From: Stromatinia cepivora
Taxonomy: Eukaryota > Ascomycota > Leotiomycetes > Helotiales > Sclerotiniaceae
Assembly: GCA_014898415.1 (NCBI GenBank)
Contig: RCTD01000005.1
Location: forward strand, 2,356,001 to 2,420,000
Reading direction: 5' to 3'
DNA: 64,000 nucleotides
Part shown: positions 23,600 through 36,526 of the stretch, in pieces
How the letters are laid out: each line of letters starts with the position of its first letter
Numbering within the stretch: position 1 is the stretch's first letter
Notes under the pieces: model-generated
Told to the model about the DNA's origin: nothing
The model's database searches: none
Seen by the model: the letters and a program-made list of their open reading frames with translations, nothing else
Made by a program: the position numbers and the translations under genes

Positions 23600-24715
23600 A
23601 TGTCATTTGCAACAGTGACTGGTGTCGCCCTTGTAACAGGTGTAAGTCTTTTCTTTAAATGGCCCAAATGCTTCAGACTTCCACTCATCATACCCCCCTG
23701 CTCTAACAATTAATTCTAGGCAGCTGTAGGAATAGGTCGGGAGACGGGTTATGCCTTTGCCGAAGCTGGCGCTCTTGTCGTTGTTTTCGCCGATTTAAAT
23801 CTTGAAGGCGCAACCGCCAGCGCAGAGAACAGCAAGAAATTTGCAGCAAATCCTAAGTATCAACATGCAGCTCTCAAAGTCGATGTTTCGGATGCAGAAA
23901 GTGTTCAAGCTATGGTTGATTAGATTGTAAAGGAATATGGTCGAATCGATTACCTTGTTCACAGCGCAAATGTAAGTAGGATGCTCTTACCACTTTTCAT
24001 CTCGGATTTCCAATGGCCTTCATATTCCCTGGGCACGCAAAATTACTGTTTACTAAATTAAGATATCTGGAACTCATTGTAGGTAGGAGCCACCTCTCTT
24101 GCCCCAACATCCGATATCAACGTTACCAACTTTGACCAAACACTCGCGGTCAATACGCGGGGAACAATGCTCTGTACGCGCGCAGTGACTAAAGCAATGA
24201 CAACCTAAGAACTGCTCACTGTCAAAGGTCGCCACGGTGATGAACGCACTCTGGGTCGTGGATCTATCGTTCATATCGCGAGTAGCGCTTCGTACATTGC
24301 GGCTCCAGGTATGATGGCATATGTGGCTTCAAAGCATGCAGTTATGGGAATCACCAAGGTTGCTGGTAGGTGTTATCCTTCTTCCAAATTTCCCATATGG
24401 ATACGCTTCTGTTTCTTTTATACGCTGCAGCTCCTAGATTAACATGGTTTACCAAAAAGCATTCGATAACGCAAAGCACCAAATCCGCGTAAATGCCTTG
24501 TGTCCGACCTGGGTAGAAACTTCCATGCTAGAAGCAGTCTGGGTCGTTGGAAAGGACTCGAACAGGTTATCCAGAAGGCTTCGCCTGCTGGTCGACCAGC
24601 TACACCGGAAGAAGTGGCTAATGTGGCGGTGTTTCTGTGCAGTCCTTCTGCAAGCTATATTAATGGCGCAGGCTTGTTGATTGATGCTGGTATGACAGTT
24701 ACGGCACATCTATGA
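23600..24715 (+). pseudogene. Short-chain dehydrogenase/reductase pseudogene
   Basis: The ancestral product was an NAD(P)-dependent SDR oxidoreductase of about 260 residues. Recognisable parts are exon 23600-23641, exon 23720-23971, exon 24083 to about 24364, and a last part to 24715. The cofactor motif TGAAVGIG is formed across the first intron, HSAN occupies the NNAG-like position, and YVASK is the catalytic Tyr/Lys motif. The C-terminal block ends with GLLIDAGMTVTAHL. The gene is broken: an in-frame TAG at 23921-23923, an in-frame TAA at 24206-24208, and a frameshift near 24535-24550, where the reading frame of TWVETSMLEA is lost and resumes one base off. Both nonsense codons would arise from CAG or CAA by a C-to-T change at CpA, the mutation type of RIP. 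Splice sites of the first two introns are intact, so decay is recent. Confidence 0.85.
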
Positions 24716-27700
24716 TCAATGAGCTGTGATGCTAGGGGCTGAGGATAGGAATTGACAAACCATGCAGGTGCAGCTATTCGCTAGATTAGACAGATTTTAT
24801 ATCCATCTGGAGTGGTCGCTGCTGTGACTGCCTATCAGGAATATCAATAAACTTATACCGGTTATCTGAGCATGATATGTGATCTAAACAATGATTTCAC
24901 CAACTAATCCACACCACTTGAATTTCCCACCAGATAGTTTCTACCTCCTTTCCTCCTTCCTTTTCCTTTTCCACTACCTCTGATTCCCGTCTCTTCTTAC
25001 ATCCACCAACAACCCTAGCATCGACTTCATACTTTTGACTCGACCTCGATAAAGCTTACACCTCTGGGGAGCACTACATCCTCGTTACCTATTGGATGGC
25101 TTTGGTTCTAGTATATCTAATGTTAATGCCAAGAAAGAATCTCCTTTGTCTTTGGCTTCCGTGGACTTGAGTTAGTTGTCGGGAACTAGGTAGCCGGCCA
25201 AACAAACCATTTTGCATTTTAATGGCACCAAGATCGCAGATTGAGTTGAAGGAAGTCAAATTTCTTCTTGTCCTTCTCTGAAAACGAGTATTAATGACTT
25301 CATTTGCTCGCAACGGAGATAAGAGTGCCAGCTCATCCTCAGCCACTTTTTGCTTCTTCACCATATTCTTCTTTAATCACCACGAATTCGAAAACTCCCC
25401 TATTTCCTATTTACGCTTCTGATCTTGACCATAACATCTCAACGTGAATGAATCATTCCAGACCTGGTGTGAATTTTCCGTCGCTTGATATTTGGTACTT
25501 CTGTTACAGTTACTCGAATGCTTTGCTGGGAGAGGTGTAGGTAAATTAAAATGAGTGCTGTTATTGTTTCTGTTTCTTCACTGTATTGATATATGTCTTC
25601 AACTTTTTAGTTTCTATTGTCCTCTCTAGATCACTAGCGTGAGTGCAAATCTGTCAAGTTCTTTACGATAAATATCAGCAGAAAATACAAGACAAAGTCG
25701 TTTCTATTATGCCATTTCTTCACTTGCTTCATTCTTTTGATAGTGAAGCAAATTCATGTATTGGCTATATCCATTTGACCTCGAAAACATCTTGGAATTC
25801 AACCATAAAAATATGACACTCATTTGTACTGCGTCGGACTTTTCACAAAACTTGTTATATTACAGTGATGGAGCAGTGGGTCCTATTTATGGGTCCCTCC
25901 GGATGGCCATTTGATTCACTTTATTATGCGATGATATGTGTTTCAAAATTCAAAAGGAGGTTAATAAAAGCATCTACAACATATTGCGGAGAAATCTTCA
26001 GACAGTGGCGGCTGACATCGGCATGATGGCCCTATGGCTTGAACTATTGAACAGCAACGCACCTTGATTGGAGCATGAAAATAGCCATTCGTTCGATGGG
26101 AACCCAAAATGGTGTACTAGGTTAAGAGTTTCACCTTGTCAATCTGAATTTTTTGTTGGCATTAACCGTAAATTGTTGGCACTTGAGCCTTTATCGTTCG
26201 AACTCCATATACTCGTACGGCCAGAAAATACAAAACACTTTCCTATAAAAGTTTAATTAACATAAAGAAGAATCCTTTAGGCTATAAAAGAATATAGTCT
26301 TTGGCAATCTTCACTCGATACAACAAAGTCTACAAAATGAAACAAATATAAATAAACATTACATTTTAATAAATTTTCAACAATTTTTTATATTGATCAT
26401 TTAAAAAAAAATTGAATTAACAAAAAGTACTTGATTTTATTAATCAATTTATTTCACTTCTCTTTCCTTTTCTAAATCTATATAGGGAAGTATTTCATAC
26501 TTTTTGGCTGCACAAAGACCAAATATTGAGACCCAGCTAGTTAATGCCTCGATCATACCGACCCTAAGCATAAAATTCTTCAGACTAGCTCTCTTCTCCA
26601 GTGATTCTTTTTTCCATAAGCAAAGTCGTGCAGCTTGTATAGCACTTTGTTGGACCAAACCTTTATGAATATTTTCCACCATGATATAACCACCTTGTTG
26701 AAGCGTGGTAGATCACTTGTCTCATCTGCGGGGTCGGGAATGAGGAGTATAGTGGATCATGAGCTGCTTAGCGAAGAGAGGTGCAGTATTCATTTCCCCT
26801 GAAAGATCTACTTAGACCTCGGCAAGCAAGAAATTGTTAGTATCATTACAAACTTTTTGTGATATTTAGCCCGAGTTTAAAAGGTTGTGTAGAATTAGAG
26901 TACTCGCTGTGCCTGTGCATGAAAGGTGAATAGGCAAACAATTATATCTTGCTAAATCTATGGAGACTGATGATTCCTAGCCCAAATGGACAATCAAAGG
27001 TTATTTACAGTCAAAAACCAGCCTAGAACCTTCAATTTGCTAGTCTTTGTCCATAACCCAGCAGTCTTTCTTGCGGCTCCGCAATGGAGGTTTCTTGAAG
27101 ATAGTTTAGTTACTCCAATTTTCAATAAAGGGGGTGTTTGGAAACTTATAAGCTTGAGAAAGCCCAAAAGTAAGACCTTTTTAATGTAGGCGAAAATGGT
27201 GTGAAGATCAGAAGGAAACAGAAAGGATCTTGTGAAGTTGCTTTTGGCCGGTGGAACCAAGGTATGAGATAGGCATGGGTGAGGATGTGTAAATAATTCA
27301 CTACATGGGGAATTGCAAATTCAATATCTAAGCTCGAGGATCAGTCACTTATTTAAGCTTCAAAATCATTGTATCTGCTTCTGCAACAATGGATGTAATA
27401 GTTGCTTCTGGGAATCCGAATGAAGGTATCAAGAAGGTCGAAACACCCGGATTGATCGCCACCCTCAGCGTCACATTTATCTAGATAGACGAATAGCTTT
27501 GCAGCTTTTGCCGCTACTTTCCGTCATATATTCGCCTTCAGTTACTGTATTCTCATTATATATATGAATCGATAACAATACTCACAAATGTATCATCGAT
27601 AACAAGAGAGGTATGACAATACTACTTGAGAATCCATTCTCGAAGCTCAGCAAATTACTATAGCAGTTTCACTTGAGTTACTCCGAATCTGTGCTGCGCC

Positions 27701-30700
27701 TTGGGTTCCTTTATCAATCTCATTTTCGAACTATTAACGATGTGCCCTGTTGCTCAGGTTTTGCCACAAGCTTTATAAACAAAGATGTTTAGGACCGGCA
27801 ACCGCTTAGGCTCTAATGAATTGGGATTATTATTCAGCATATCAGAATGACCCTTGATTAGTGAGTGAATATTTAATTTGCGGTCCCTTCCCCTCTGCTG
27901 TTTTGGTATTTGGATACTTACATAACTCCTTGCTCATGATAGTAGAGTACAGAAGCATAAAGTTTCAATACAACAGGATGGAACAAGGATATGACTTTGC
28001 CAACAACACTGCCGCTGCTAAGGCCAAGTAAACTCCATGGCTGCACTTAAAAGTCATTACCCCCAATAATCTGCCGAATTTTACGTGCGATCTAGTAATT
28101 TTTGTTGTTATTGAAGACGCCAATTTCGGACGGTAACTACATAGTCAGTATTACAGTCATACGTAAAGAACTACTTAAACGACCCTTCAAAAAACAGTGG
28201 ATTCATTTGCATCCTATCCTACAAGTGGCTTCTACTTGTTCTTGAATAGGCCCAAGACCTAAGATATTCACGTGGACTAGCGGTACTCGAATATTGCAGC
28301 GTGTCTAGATTTGCTTTTTCTTGAATCATCCTCGGTGACTGTTTCAAATAATATGGGTTGGCGAAGGTCTGCACATGTTCAAGGAATTCATCCCTATCTC
28401 GAACTTACTGATATCCACAACTCTAGGAATACGTCCTTACACTAAGAGGAATTCGTCTGAGAGGTGCTTGAAACGACGCCTTCACTAGTATGAGAATCAA
28501 TTCAATTTCTACACCTTAATTTGCCAGTTTCAGTTTCTTCTCGTTACAATAATAATAACGGTTATGATTGTAACTCATGATCGATGATTTTTATTGGCAG
28601 CAGCCACGTTACCATGAGACAATAAACTCAAATACTTACTCCCACGAAAGACAATACATAGAGATCCACAGGAATAACAGCTCCACTCATAATTCAATTT
28701 AAAACTGGTCTGCTCTTGAAAGTGTCAAGGCCACCTAGGTTGTAGTAAAGAAGAATTTTTGATGTTTGAACACCACAAAAAATGTTGACCCAGTCCATTA
28801 AATAGAGCCTCATATACCAAGTCCGTGAAAACTATTTCGGAAGTTACGAAATAGTAGATTAATTCCCACTACATTCGTATGGTATGTTCACTCATAAGAC
28901 AAGGGACAATTTTCTACTTGAGGACTCTCCCACCATAAAAGCAACCAAAGAAGAACACAATTTTTCAGATCTCAGAGAAATAAGTTTCGCCATTGCAATT
29001 CCAAGGGATATGACACGGGTGAACTTTTGAATTTTGTGGTAGGTGGTCCTAAGGTCTCCTATCAAAACCGTCATTCGTAGTATTCATAATATATGAGTCC
29101 CATACCGTGTAGGAATGAAACACTTACATATATAATTCTCCATCCATTAGAAGTTTACAGCCATGACTAATTTGTAACCAACGAAGAAACTCAGGGAAGA
29201 ATTTTCATGATATCTGGATGCGAAGGTATCTCTGTAAACGAAATATTGGCAGGGTGATGAACAAAACGATAACAATCGAGGGGAAAGACATATTTTGCAT
29301 GTGATACTTCTACTGTCGATATACGAATAGTCTTCTATTCTCTTTATGGGTCCTGAAGTACTAGTCCACCGTTTCTGCGTGATTCTGTATCGATAACCCG
29401 CTATATCAACGAATAGTAAAGCCACAGCTTATCTCATAAAGAATTCTCTTCCAGAAATACCAATATCCGTCTTAAAAACAAGTGAATGTGATTTTCTCCG
29501 CCCTCAGCAAACCCACTCTAGTTCTTCCATAAGCGAGATACTTGGGGTTACTTATATCTTCAGGTTCTGCAGGGTTATTGGTACCGATAGCAGTGGCCAA
29601 AAGATCGCACGTACGAAGAATCAATAACGCTACTATAGCCTTCGAAAATCTCGATTATCAACTGATGGAATTTCAAAGACTCTTCAGAAATGAAGGACTC
29701 TGCTCGCCGGGTTTCCGAACGGGTTTAGATGTCTACCCTAGCTTTTTTAGATTAACTGCCACTAGACGATAGTGAAACCCATTTAATCATAGGATCATAG
29801 CAAAAGAATAATCGTCAGTATGCGTAAAGAATTGTGTGAATCGAGCGTGAAAGTGAAAGCTTGCTCCAAATCCCGGTGTTGAAAAGCCTCTTTTCTTATT
29901 AGTCACCAATTTGGCGAGCAGTCCCTGTCCACCATGTTTTTCCTTATCCTATCTGCACTTATTTGAAAACAAGGCATCGTATTGTTGTACGAGTCAGAGT
30001 TCTTTTATGTTAAATCAAGCCACAAGATAGAAATGCTGTACATCCAGACAATTTGATTGCTGTTAAATTTTCACTCGACATCCAAATGGGTAGGTTCTCC
30101 TAGTCTCGATATTGTGTTGATAATGGGTAGATATGGATTCAAAACAGACGTATTCGCTGGTGGTTGAAAAAGAATCTCTATTGACTTTAGTAGATACCCG
30201 GCCAATAGTGCATACAAGCAGCATGATTTGATAGGGAGATTTACCATTTGAATCAAAAAGAATAGGTAGTAATACTAACAACAACATAAATTAAAGAGCG
30301 ATATCAACTATAATAGCATGAAGGATGAGATACCGGACGAATAAACCTCCCACGAATACTGTTGAATGGAAAATCATTTCACCCTAGAGTTGATTCCATA
30401 TCATACAGTCTTGTGGAAGTACTACCAACCATATAACCATGCTAATCACTGACCAACCTCTTCACGATCTCTATAAGCTCAAACACAGTCCACTCAGTCC
30501 TTTTATGTAAAGAAATTGAGATCGGAAGGCGCTGATGCTGATAGTGGGACTTTCTTTCCCGTTGAATCTCAGACCTCATCTGGATTTGAAAACCAAGTTC
30601 AAGCTGGGTAGAAAGACAATAGTGAACGACCTAGACTCCTTGATTTCCGCGCTTACTCCAATCTTATCTTATATAAAGGCAACCGAAGATGGCCATATTG

Positions 30701-31655
30701 ACTTCCTTGTCATGATAAACAAAAGAAATACACATTTGCTATATATAGGACTGCCAACTCGTCTTCCGGTTGATTATATCGACAAATTCAAAGGGCGAAT
30801 GTGTCTCGGTTAATCCCAATGGGTAAATTGCATACCGGATAACGTTGGGAATTGGTGATAATCATCTATTTTAAAGTATAATATGATGGATATGACAACA
30901 ACTATAACATTAACAGCAACAGTATTGATGATGAGACGATAATAGCAAATCCTGCATGGTCCAATCTCTGAATTGCAGAGCGTTTAGAATACTATAGAAA
31001 CCGCTAAGCTTCCCAGAAATCTCTACATTGTGATACTGCGAAAAAAGTATTCACCATAGACCCCATTAATCTCACTTATTGAACTCCTGCGAAGTAACAA
31101 CGAAGCAAACTCAACTTCCACACTTTTTTATACCCCTCTAGCCATATTCATTCCGTTGAAGATAGAAAATCTGTTCCGGGGCATTGGCCAATTCACCATT
31201 TTTGATCAATGAACTAGCTCATTAGCCAATGCACCCCGTTCAAAAGTTATTTTATACCACCGGAATATAAACAAAAAAACTTTTCTTTGAAGTATATCAT
31301 CAGAACTACAATTTGGAAGCTTGCTAAATGACACCAAAGAAACCGAGAAGAGAATAGGAATTGTGGCTGCGAAAAGGGGGAGGCGATCGAGATGAAACGA
31401 AAAAATATCTTACTCTCACTCTCCATCTACTCAGTGGTGTAGAAAGCTAGGTATGTATGAAGCTGAATGTCGATATGTGTGTGTATATATATACATATAG
31501 AAAAGTATAGCTGTAAGTAAATCTCCGCTTTTTTCTGAGAATTGTTGATTTTTGCATGTACGTGTTTTTATTTGCGAGCAAAGCACCAGCACACAAAGAC
31601 CCAAATCACCATCTTCCATCCTTCCATCTATCTATCCTCAGAACAATCTGCACAC
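24716..31655. other. 6.9-kb region without a supportable gene
   Basis: Only short frames occur (for example 25089-25364 minus, 26449-26682 minus, 29542-29772 plus, 30535-30813 plus). None carries a recognisable motif, and none joins into a longer spliced model that I could find. 26280-26460 is very AT-rich. Near 31173-31232 there is an imperfect hairpin made of CGGGGCATTGGC and GCCAATGCACCCCG. Decayed genes or transposons, or a long noncoding transcript, cannot be excluded. Confidence 0.45.
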
Positions 31656-34164
31656 TTAAGCCCTGACCCCCAGAACACACAACCTCCCACCCACACCCCC
31701 ATCCCCCCGTCCATTTCCATCCTCCCCCATCCACCCAAAACACAAACTAACCCTCAACCCCAACATCCTCCACTCCAACATCTTAATCTCCTCACTCTTC
31801 ATCGCACAAAGTACATCTATACTCCTACCCAATAACTCTTTCCACGCCTTCTCACTCCAAACAAGTTTCCCTCCATTAATACAACCCGTTTCATCGAGTA
31901 GCGCGGTGATGATTTTGGAATTGAGTGTTAGGGTGAGGGGTTTGTTGCAGTGTGGACAGGGGGTTTGAGGGGTGTTGGAGTAGATTGGGATACCGCAGCT
32001 ATGTGGGTGAGGGTGGTTAGTTGTTTTGTTTGCTTTATGGGAAAGGGAAGGAAAGGGAGAGGTAGAGGGAAAAATAACAAACCACTCAGTACACAACAAC
32101 ATATTTCTCTTCCAACACTTAACCAACGACATCTCCAACAAAACCACATTAATCCACCCAGTAAAAACTTCTCCCTCACCACCTCTAACCCATTCATCCA
32201 CATCCCTCAAACCAAAAAGCGCACTCCCAGGTCCATAAATCGCTTCTTCTACTTCTTCCTCTCCCCAAACATCATCCGGAAAAGTAATCCCTATACTCTC
32301 TTTCCTCATTAATCCTATTGCCCATTTCTTCAACCATATTGCATCAGCAAATTCCGGTTCTACATCCACCATTGTATTTCTTCCAAAACCAATTGTTCCT
32401 TTCCCTCCATAATCTAATTTATGCATCGGGTTTGAAATAAGGAGGATTGTTTTTCCAGGTTGCCATTCTTTGACACTTTCGATTAAATCGGACCAACATT
32501 TCATTTTCGTTTCACCAGTATGGTCGAAGAGTATAACTTCAATAAGATCCGATTCTCCTCCATCTTTTTTAATGATCTTCTTTCTTGCTCCGATGCTTTT
32601 TACACAAACTAGAAGTTTGACATCTAATACACCATCGTATCCTCCATTTAAATATGCTTCGAGTGTCATGAGTCCGGATAATGGTTCACCTTTGATATAG
32701 CCGAGAGGAATTCGACAAACATCTGAAGCTCCGGAATGAGTATGGATCATTATATGATCACTAGTATTGCGACCTGGGAATAGATTTGCACAGACGAGAA
32801 TACCGGCTGTTGGGGCGCCATCGGATTTGGATGTATCGGATATGAAGGCTGTCCAGATTGAGAGAAGTTGACCGAGTTTTAAGGGGTAAGGTTGATTTGC
32901 GAAGTAGAGTTTTACCTGTGAAGGGGAGTTGAAGTCAGTATAAGTAAAGCCCGGAGTAAAACGGCGAACAATTATAACGAAGATCATACAAGATGAGTGC
33001 AGATGGTGATAAAGCAGAGGGAAAGAGAAGAAGGATAGCAAATCAAACATCACTCACGGAAACAACACCTCCTTCTCCCCTAACTCCAGTATAATGCCAT
33101 CCTTTCGCTCTCGGTTGTTTCGCACTTTTACCAATGATTGTCGCAAAACTAACTACCCTTCCAATGAAAGTAACTGCTTTTGGTCCTAGGATATTGATAA
33201 ATCAGTAACTCTCTTATATATCTCTTCCTAACAATTCTTCTAGGCTCCCTTTCTGCGAACAATGAAATTCTACCCAGCGATCAAAATTATGCCAGTTGGG
33301 GAGGAAGACCCAAAATATGCGGCAACCAAGAACACGGTATATTGACTGAGTAATGAAGAGCCCAATAAACGCACTGAAAATAATTGAAGTGTACATACCA
33401 GGGACAAGCTCTCCCACCCCAACATTCTCATATTCCCTACTTGGATTCCATTTTCTAGCCAAAGGATCAATCGACTCATTTAATTCTTCTTCCTGTTGTC
33501 ATAGCAAAAAGTTAGTTATCAAGTAAAGATGAGGAATGAAGTTCCCATCGAAGCATTTCCTTTTCCCCTGTTGTTTCTTTACCCTCATCATTTCTCTTTC
33601 TCCCAATTCATCACCCCCAAAGCGCACAGGGCAAACACCAAGAAGCACACAAAAATCAAAACCCAAAACAGAAAATCCAAAACCCCAAAATCCAAAATCT
33701 AAAATCTAAAATCTAAAATCTAAAATCTAAAATCTAAAATCTAAAATCTAAAATCTAAAATCTAAAATCTAAAATCTAAAATCTAAAATCCCCAACAAAA
33801 AACAAAAATCCAAATAACCGCAAAAAAACAAAACCAAAGAACTCATTTCCTTGTTTCCACTTACAGTAAATCCATCTCCATTTTCCTCTTTCCCATCTTT
33901 TCCATCTTTTCCTCCCCCATCTCCACCACCATCCCCTCTCCCATCATCCCGAAATCCATCTCCCCCTCTCCCATCATCCCGAAATCCATCTCCCCCCTTC
34001 CCCTCCCCCTCCCCCCTCAAATCCTCTTTCCCATTTCCCCCCCTCCCCTCCCCCTTCAAATCCTCCTTCAAATCCTCCTTTCCCCTCAAATCCTCCTCCC
34101 CCCTCCTAACCTCCATCCGAAAAAAACTCTGAATCGACGGATACGAAGACGAAGAAGATGGCAT
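31656..34164 (-). CDS. OB-fold / zinc-ribbon protein resembling RPA1 and MEIOB
   Basis: Probably a single-stranded-DNA-binding protein of recombination or replication; the exact orthology is uncertain. Minus-strand exons are 34164-33865, 33492-33399, 33185-33058, 32915-32095 and 31998-31656, giving 561 residues. The N-terminus (SYPSIQSFF) resembles a PCNA-interacting box with Tyr in place of Gln. It is followed by about 80 residues of Gly/Asp/Glu/Arg low complexity with a repeated GRGGDGFRDD unit. The block PKAVTFIGRVVSFATIIG starts the first OB fold. A second beta-rich block includes EVILFDHTGETKMKCW, the pattern of RPA-family OB folds. The last intron (32094-31999) was inferred: without it a Pro/Ser-rich stretch interrupts the frame. 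Splicing places CGIPIY next to CPHC, as in the zinc ribbon of RPA1/MEIOB, followed by DETGCINGGKLVWSEKAW. Gene identity is inference from pattern; the exon structure is better supported. Confidence 0.75.
33694..33790. repeat. 7-bp minisatellite AAAATCT in an intron
   Basis: About 14 head-to-tail copies of AAAATCT lie inside the 372-bp first intron of the OB-fold gene. That intron is much longer than the others in the window. Confidence 0.9.
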
Positions 34165-34801
34165 TATAGATATATGTATGCATGTATGTAAGATGTATGC
34201 AGGATGTATGTATCTGCATGTAATTTTATCTTCCTATATATATATATAGATATAATATGTGGAGAGCAGAGAACGTAGGAGGTGCAGTGAGGAAGAGATT
34301 ACCACGGACTCCGAAAGCAGAGAATGTGGTGTGCGTAAGAAATGTACTTAGTGAAGGTGATTACAGATGAAATGTAGAGAACGTAAAGACGTTATCGAAT
34401 TAATTGATGATATCGCAAAAAAAGTTGAATGTCGAAAAATGTAATGCTCAAAAGTGAAGATGTTTGGATGAGAATCAAGTGTGAAAGTGACCCACGCTAA
34501 TGATCACCATTTTCTCACTCCTTCCTCATTTAAATTCACAACACGAACACCATGAAAATTCTCAATCAATACAATTGCGAGACATGGAAAACTTCACAAA
34601 AATAGCAATGAAAGTCAATGTTTGAAGTTTTAATCTACTTCAATTCTTGTAAAAAACTATTCTAGGTAATGAATGAATGCATGGTACTTAGGTATCACCA
34701 TGAGGTAGAAAAGAACAGTAAGAAGTAACTCGAAAATCCATCAAAGGTCCCAGTCCACCAGAAAAACTCAACCATCCATAATCTTAGACCAAAGAGATGA
34801 C
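34165..34801. other. Intergenic between the OB-fold gene and INO1
   Basis: About 640 bp containing the promoter of the OB-fold gene and the 3' region of INO1. Directly before the OB-fold ATG are TATG/TGTA-rich simple repeats (34170-34215) and a TA run (34235-34252). No gene is seen. Confidence 0.55.
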
Positions 34802-36526
34802 CTAATAAAGCTTGTGCTCCAAGGTCATATCATTCTCAGGCTCAAGACCAACACAAGCACGGAAGATATTAGTCAAAGCACCACGTTGCTTAGCAAGTGC
34901 GTTAACAACTGGAGCTCCAGGTGGAGTCAAAGGAGCCTTGAGCATGTAACTGAGAATACTGAGAACACTGTGGAAGTTCTTGTAATCCTTAGTGGTGGCA
35001 CCATCAGTGGAGTGAGCCTTCCATTGAATACGAGTCATCATCTCGGCAATGACAACAAGATCAATGATCAATGGAGAAGCAAGAAGGGAGTCCTCGCAAA
35101 CATTGAATAGACTATTGATGATTAGTATGATATCAATATGAGTATCGAATTGAAAGATAACTTACGAAATGGTTTGATGACCTCCCATGAAGATCTCAGC
35201 ATAGTACTCATCAAGAGCACGCTTGTTATCACCAACAGCTGGCATATACTTGATGACGACACAATGATCAGGATGTTCACCTTCCTTGTAAAGAACAGTA
35301 TTAGCTGCTACCATGTCATCGACGACATTAGACTTGGAAATCTCCTTGGAACGGAATTGCTTTTGAGAGCTAAGATTCTTTCCATCGTTGTTACCAAGAT
35401 GATTGTAACTAGAGATAGCAGTAAGCTTGATACCAGCACTGATCAAGAAGTCGACAAGAGCAGACTTCATCTTGGTTTGACCAGATTTGAAGTCATCACC
35501 ACCAATGAAGGAACCATGTTTCTCTGCGAGCTCAATGCAACCAGGAACAAATGTGTTTTGTGGAGAACCGTTGATGAAAGGTGCGTTTTCGAGAATGCAA
35601 GCAACAGCAAAGATGGTAGATGGAGCAATTTCTTCGTGTCCGTTCTCAATAGCTTTCAAGAGGTTGTCGGCAGTGTCGTTAACACCATCAATGAGATCGG
35701 CGAAACGTTCAGTGTTGGCAGTCCATAGAACGACGACCTTATCGAGTCCGTTGTTGGCCTTGAAGTCACTGGAGAAGCGAACATTAGCGAATGGTGGTAA
35801 TGAAGGGAAAGTGACAGTGTATGCTTACCGGATATCCTGACGGATCTTCTCGACATGCTCATTGCAAGCCTTACTACCTGGAACAAGGTTGTCGGCACGA
35901 TCCTCTTGGTTGGCAGCAATGAAGTCTGGATAGTAGAGACCAGGAAGTGGAACCAAATCAGTCATTTCTTTCTTGATTTGTGCCTTCAAGGTAGGTTCAA
36001 GGACACCAGCACGATCCATGGCATCAGACAAGTTGAAACCACTGATATCCCAACCGCCAATGACCAAATCATTGGGGTGAACCATTGGCAAGGCATTGTG
36101 GAAAGGAATGTTGACATCATCACCAGTCTTTGCGTTGGTACCAAGCTTCATGGTTGAACCCATGACAACAGAGCCATAGTAGTTAGCATCACGAGTACCC
36201 TCACGAGTAGCCCATGAGAGACCACGACGATTAGCAATGATACCGGCAGTGACAGTTGTACCATTGTTTCCACCCCAACCGACAAGCATCATACCTGTCT
36301 TTGGGATCTTACGGTCAACCTTGAAATCATAGACAGTGTCTTTGGGAGTAGCAACAAATTTGCCATTGGCAGTCTGAGAGACTGAGGTAGTACGATAATT
36401 GTACTTTGAGCGAATCTCGTCATCAGTGTAGATAACATTCGGAGAGCTGACAGTGAACAAGTCTTGGTTAGAGGATTGGGAGAATGCACCATCCATGTTG
36501 CTGGAGCCGTTTGCGTGAGGAGCCAT
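34802..36526 (-). CDS. INO1: Inositol-3-phosphate synthase (myo-inositol-1-phosphate synthase)
   Basis: A cytosolic enzyme that converts glucose 6-phosphate to 1D-myo-inositol 3-phosphate using bound NAD+, the committed step of inositol and phosphatidylinositol synthesis. Exons on the minus strand are 36526-35829, 35768-35166 and 35111-34802, giving 536 residues, the family length. The NAD-binding loop reads GWGGNNGTT. Family blocks are intact: [64 protein letters not shown] and [16 protein letters not shown]. The ATG at 36526 was chosen because upstream codons in the frame lack conservation and MAPHANGS begins a typical fungal leader. Intron sites (GTAAGC/CCAG and GTAAGT/TAG) join codons cleanly. 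It lies downstream of no operon-like partner. I saw no clear inositol-response (CATGTGAAAT) element upstream. Confidence 0.96.

Noticed and set aside
25089..25364. 91-codon minus-strand frame in the gene desert
   Set aside because: Basic and unstructured, no motif or splice partner found.
26449..26682. 77-codon ATG frame on the minus strand
   Set aside because: Protein-like composition, but isolated in AT-rich DNA and without any recognised motif.
30535..30813. 92-codon plus-strand frame
   Set aside because: Non-ATG start and no recognised domain; could be part of a decayed gene, not supportable.
31950..32312. 120-codon plus-strand frame
   Set aside because: Antisense shadow of the OB-fold gene.
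33851..34132. Pro/Ser-rich plus-strand frame
   Set aside because: Complement of the Gly/Asp low-complexity exon of the OB-fold gene.
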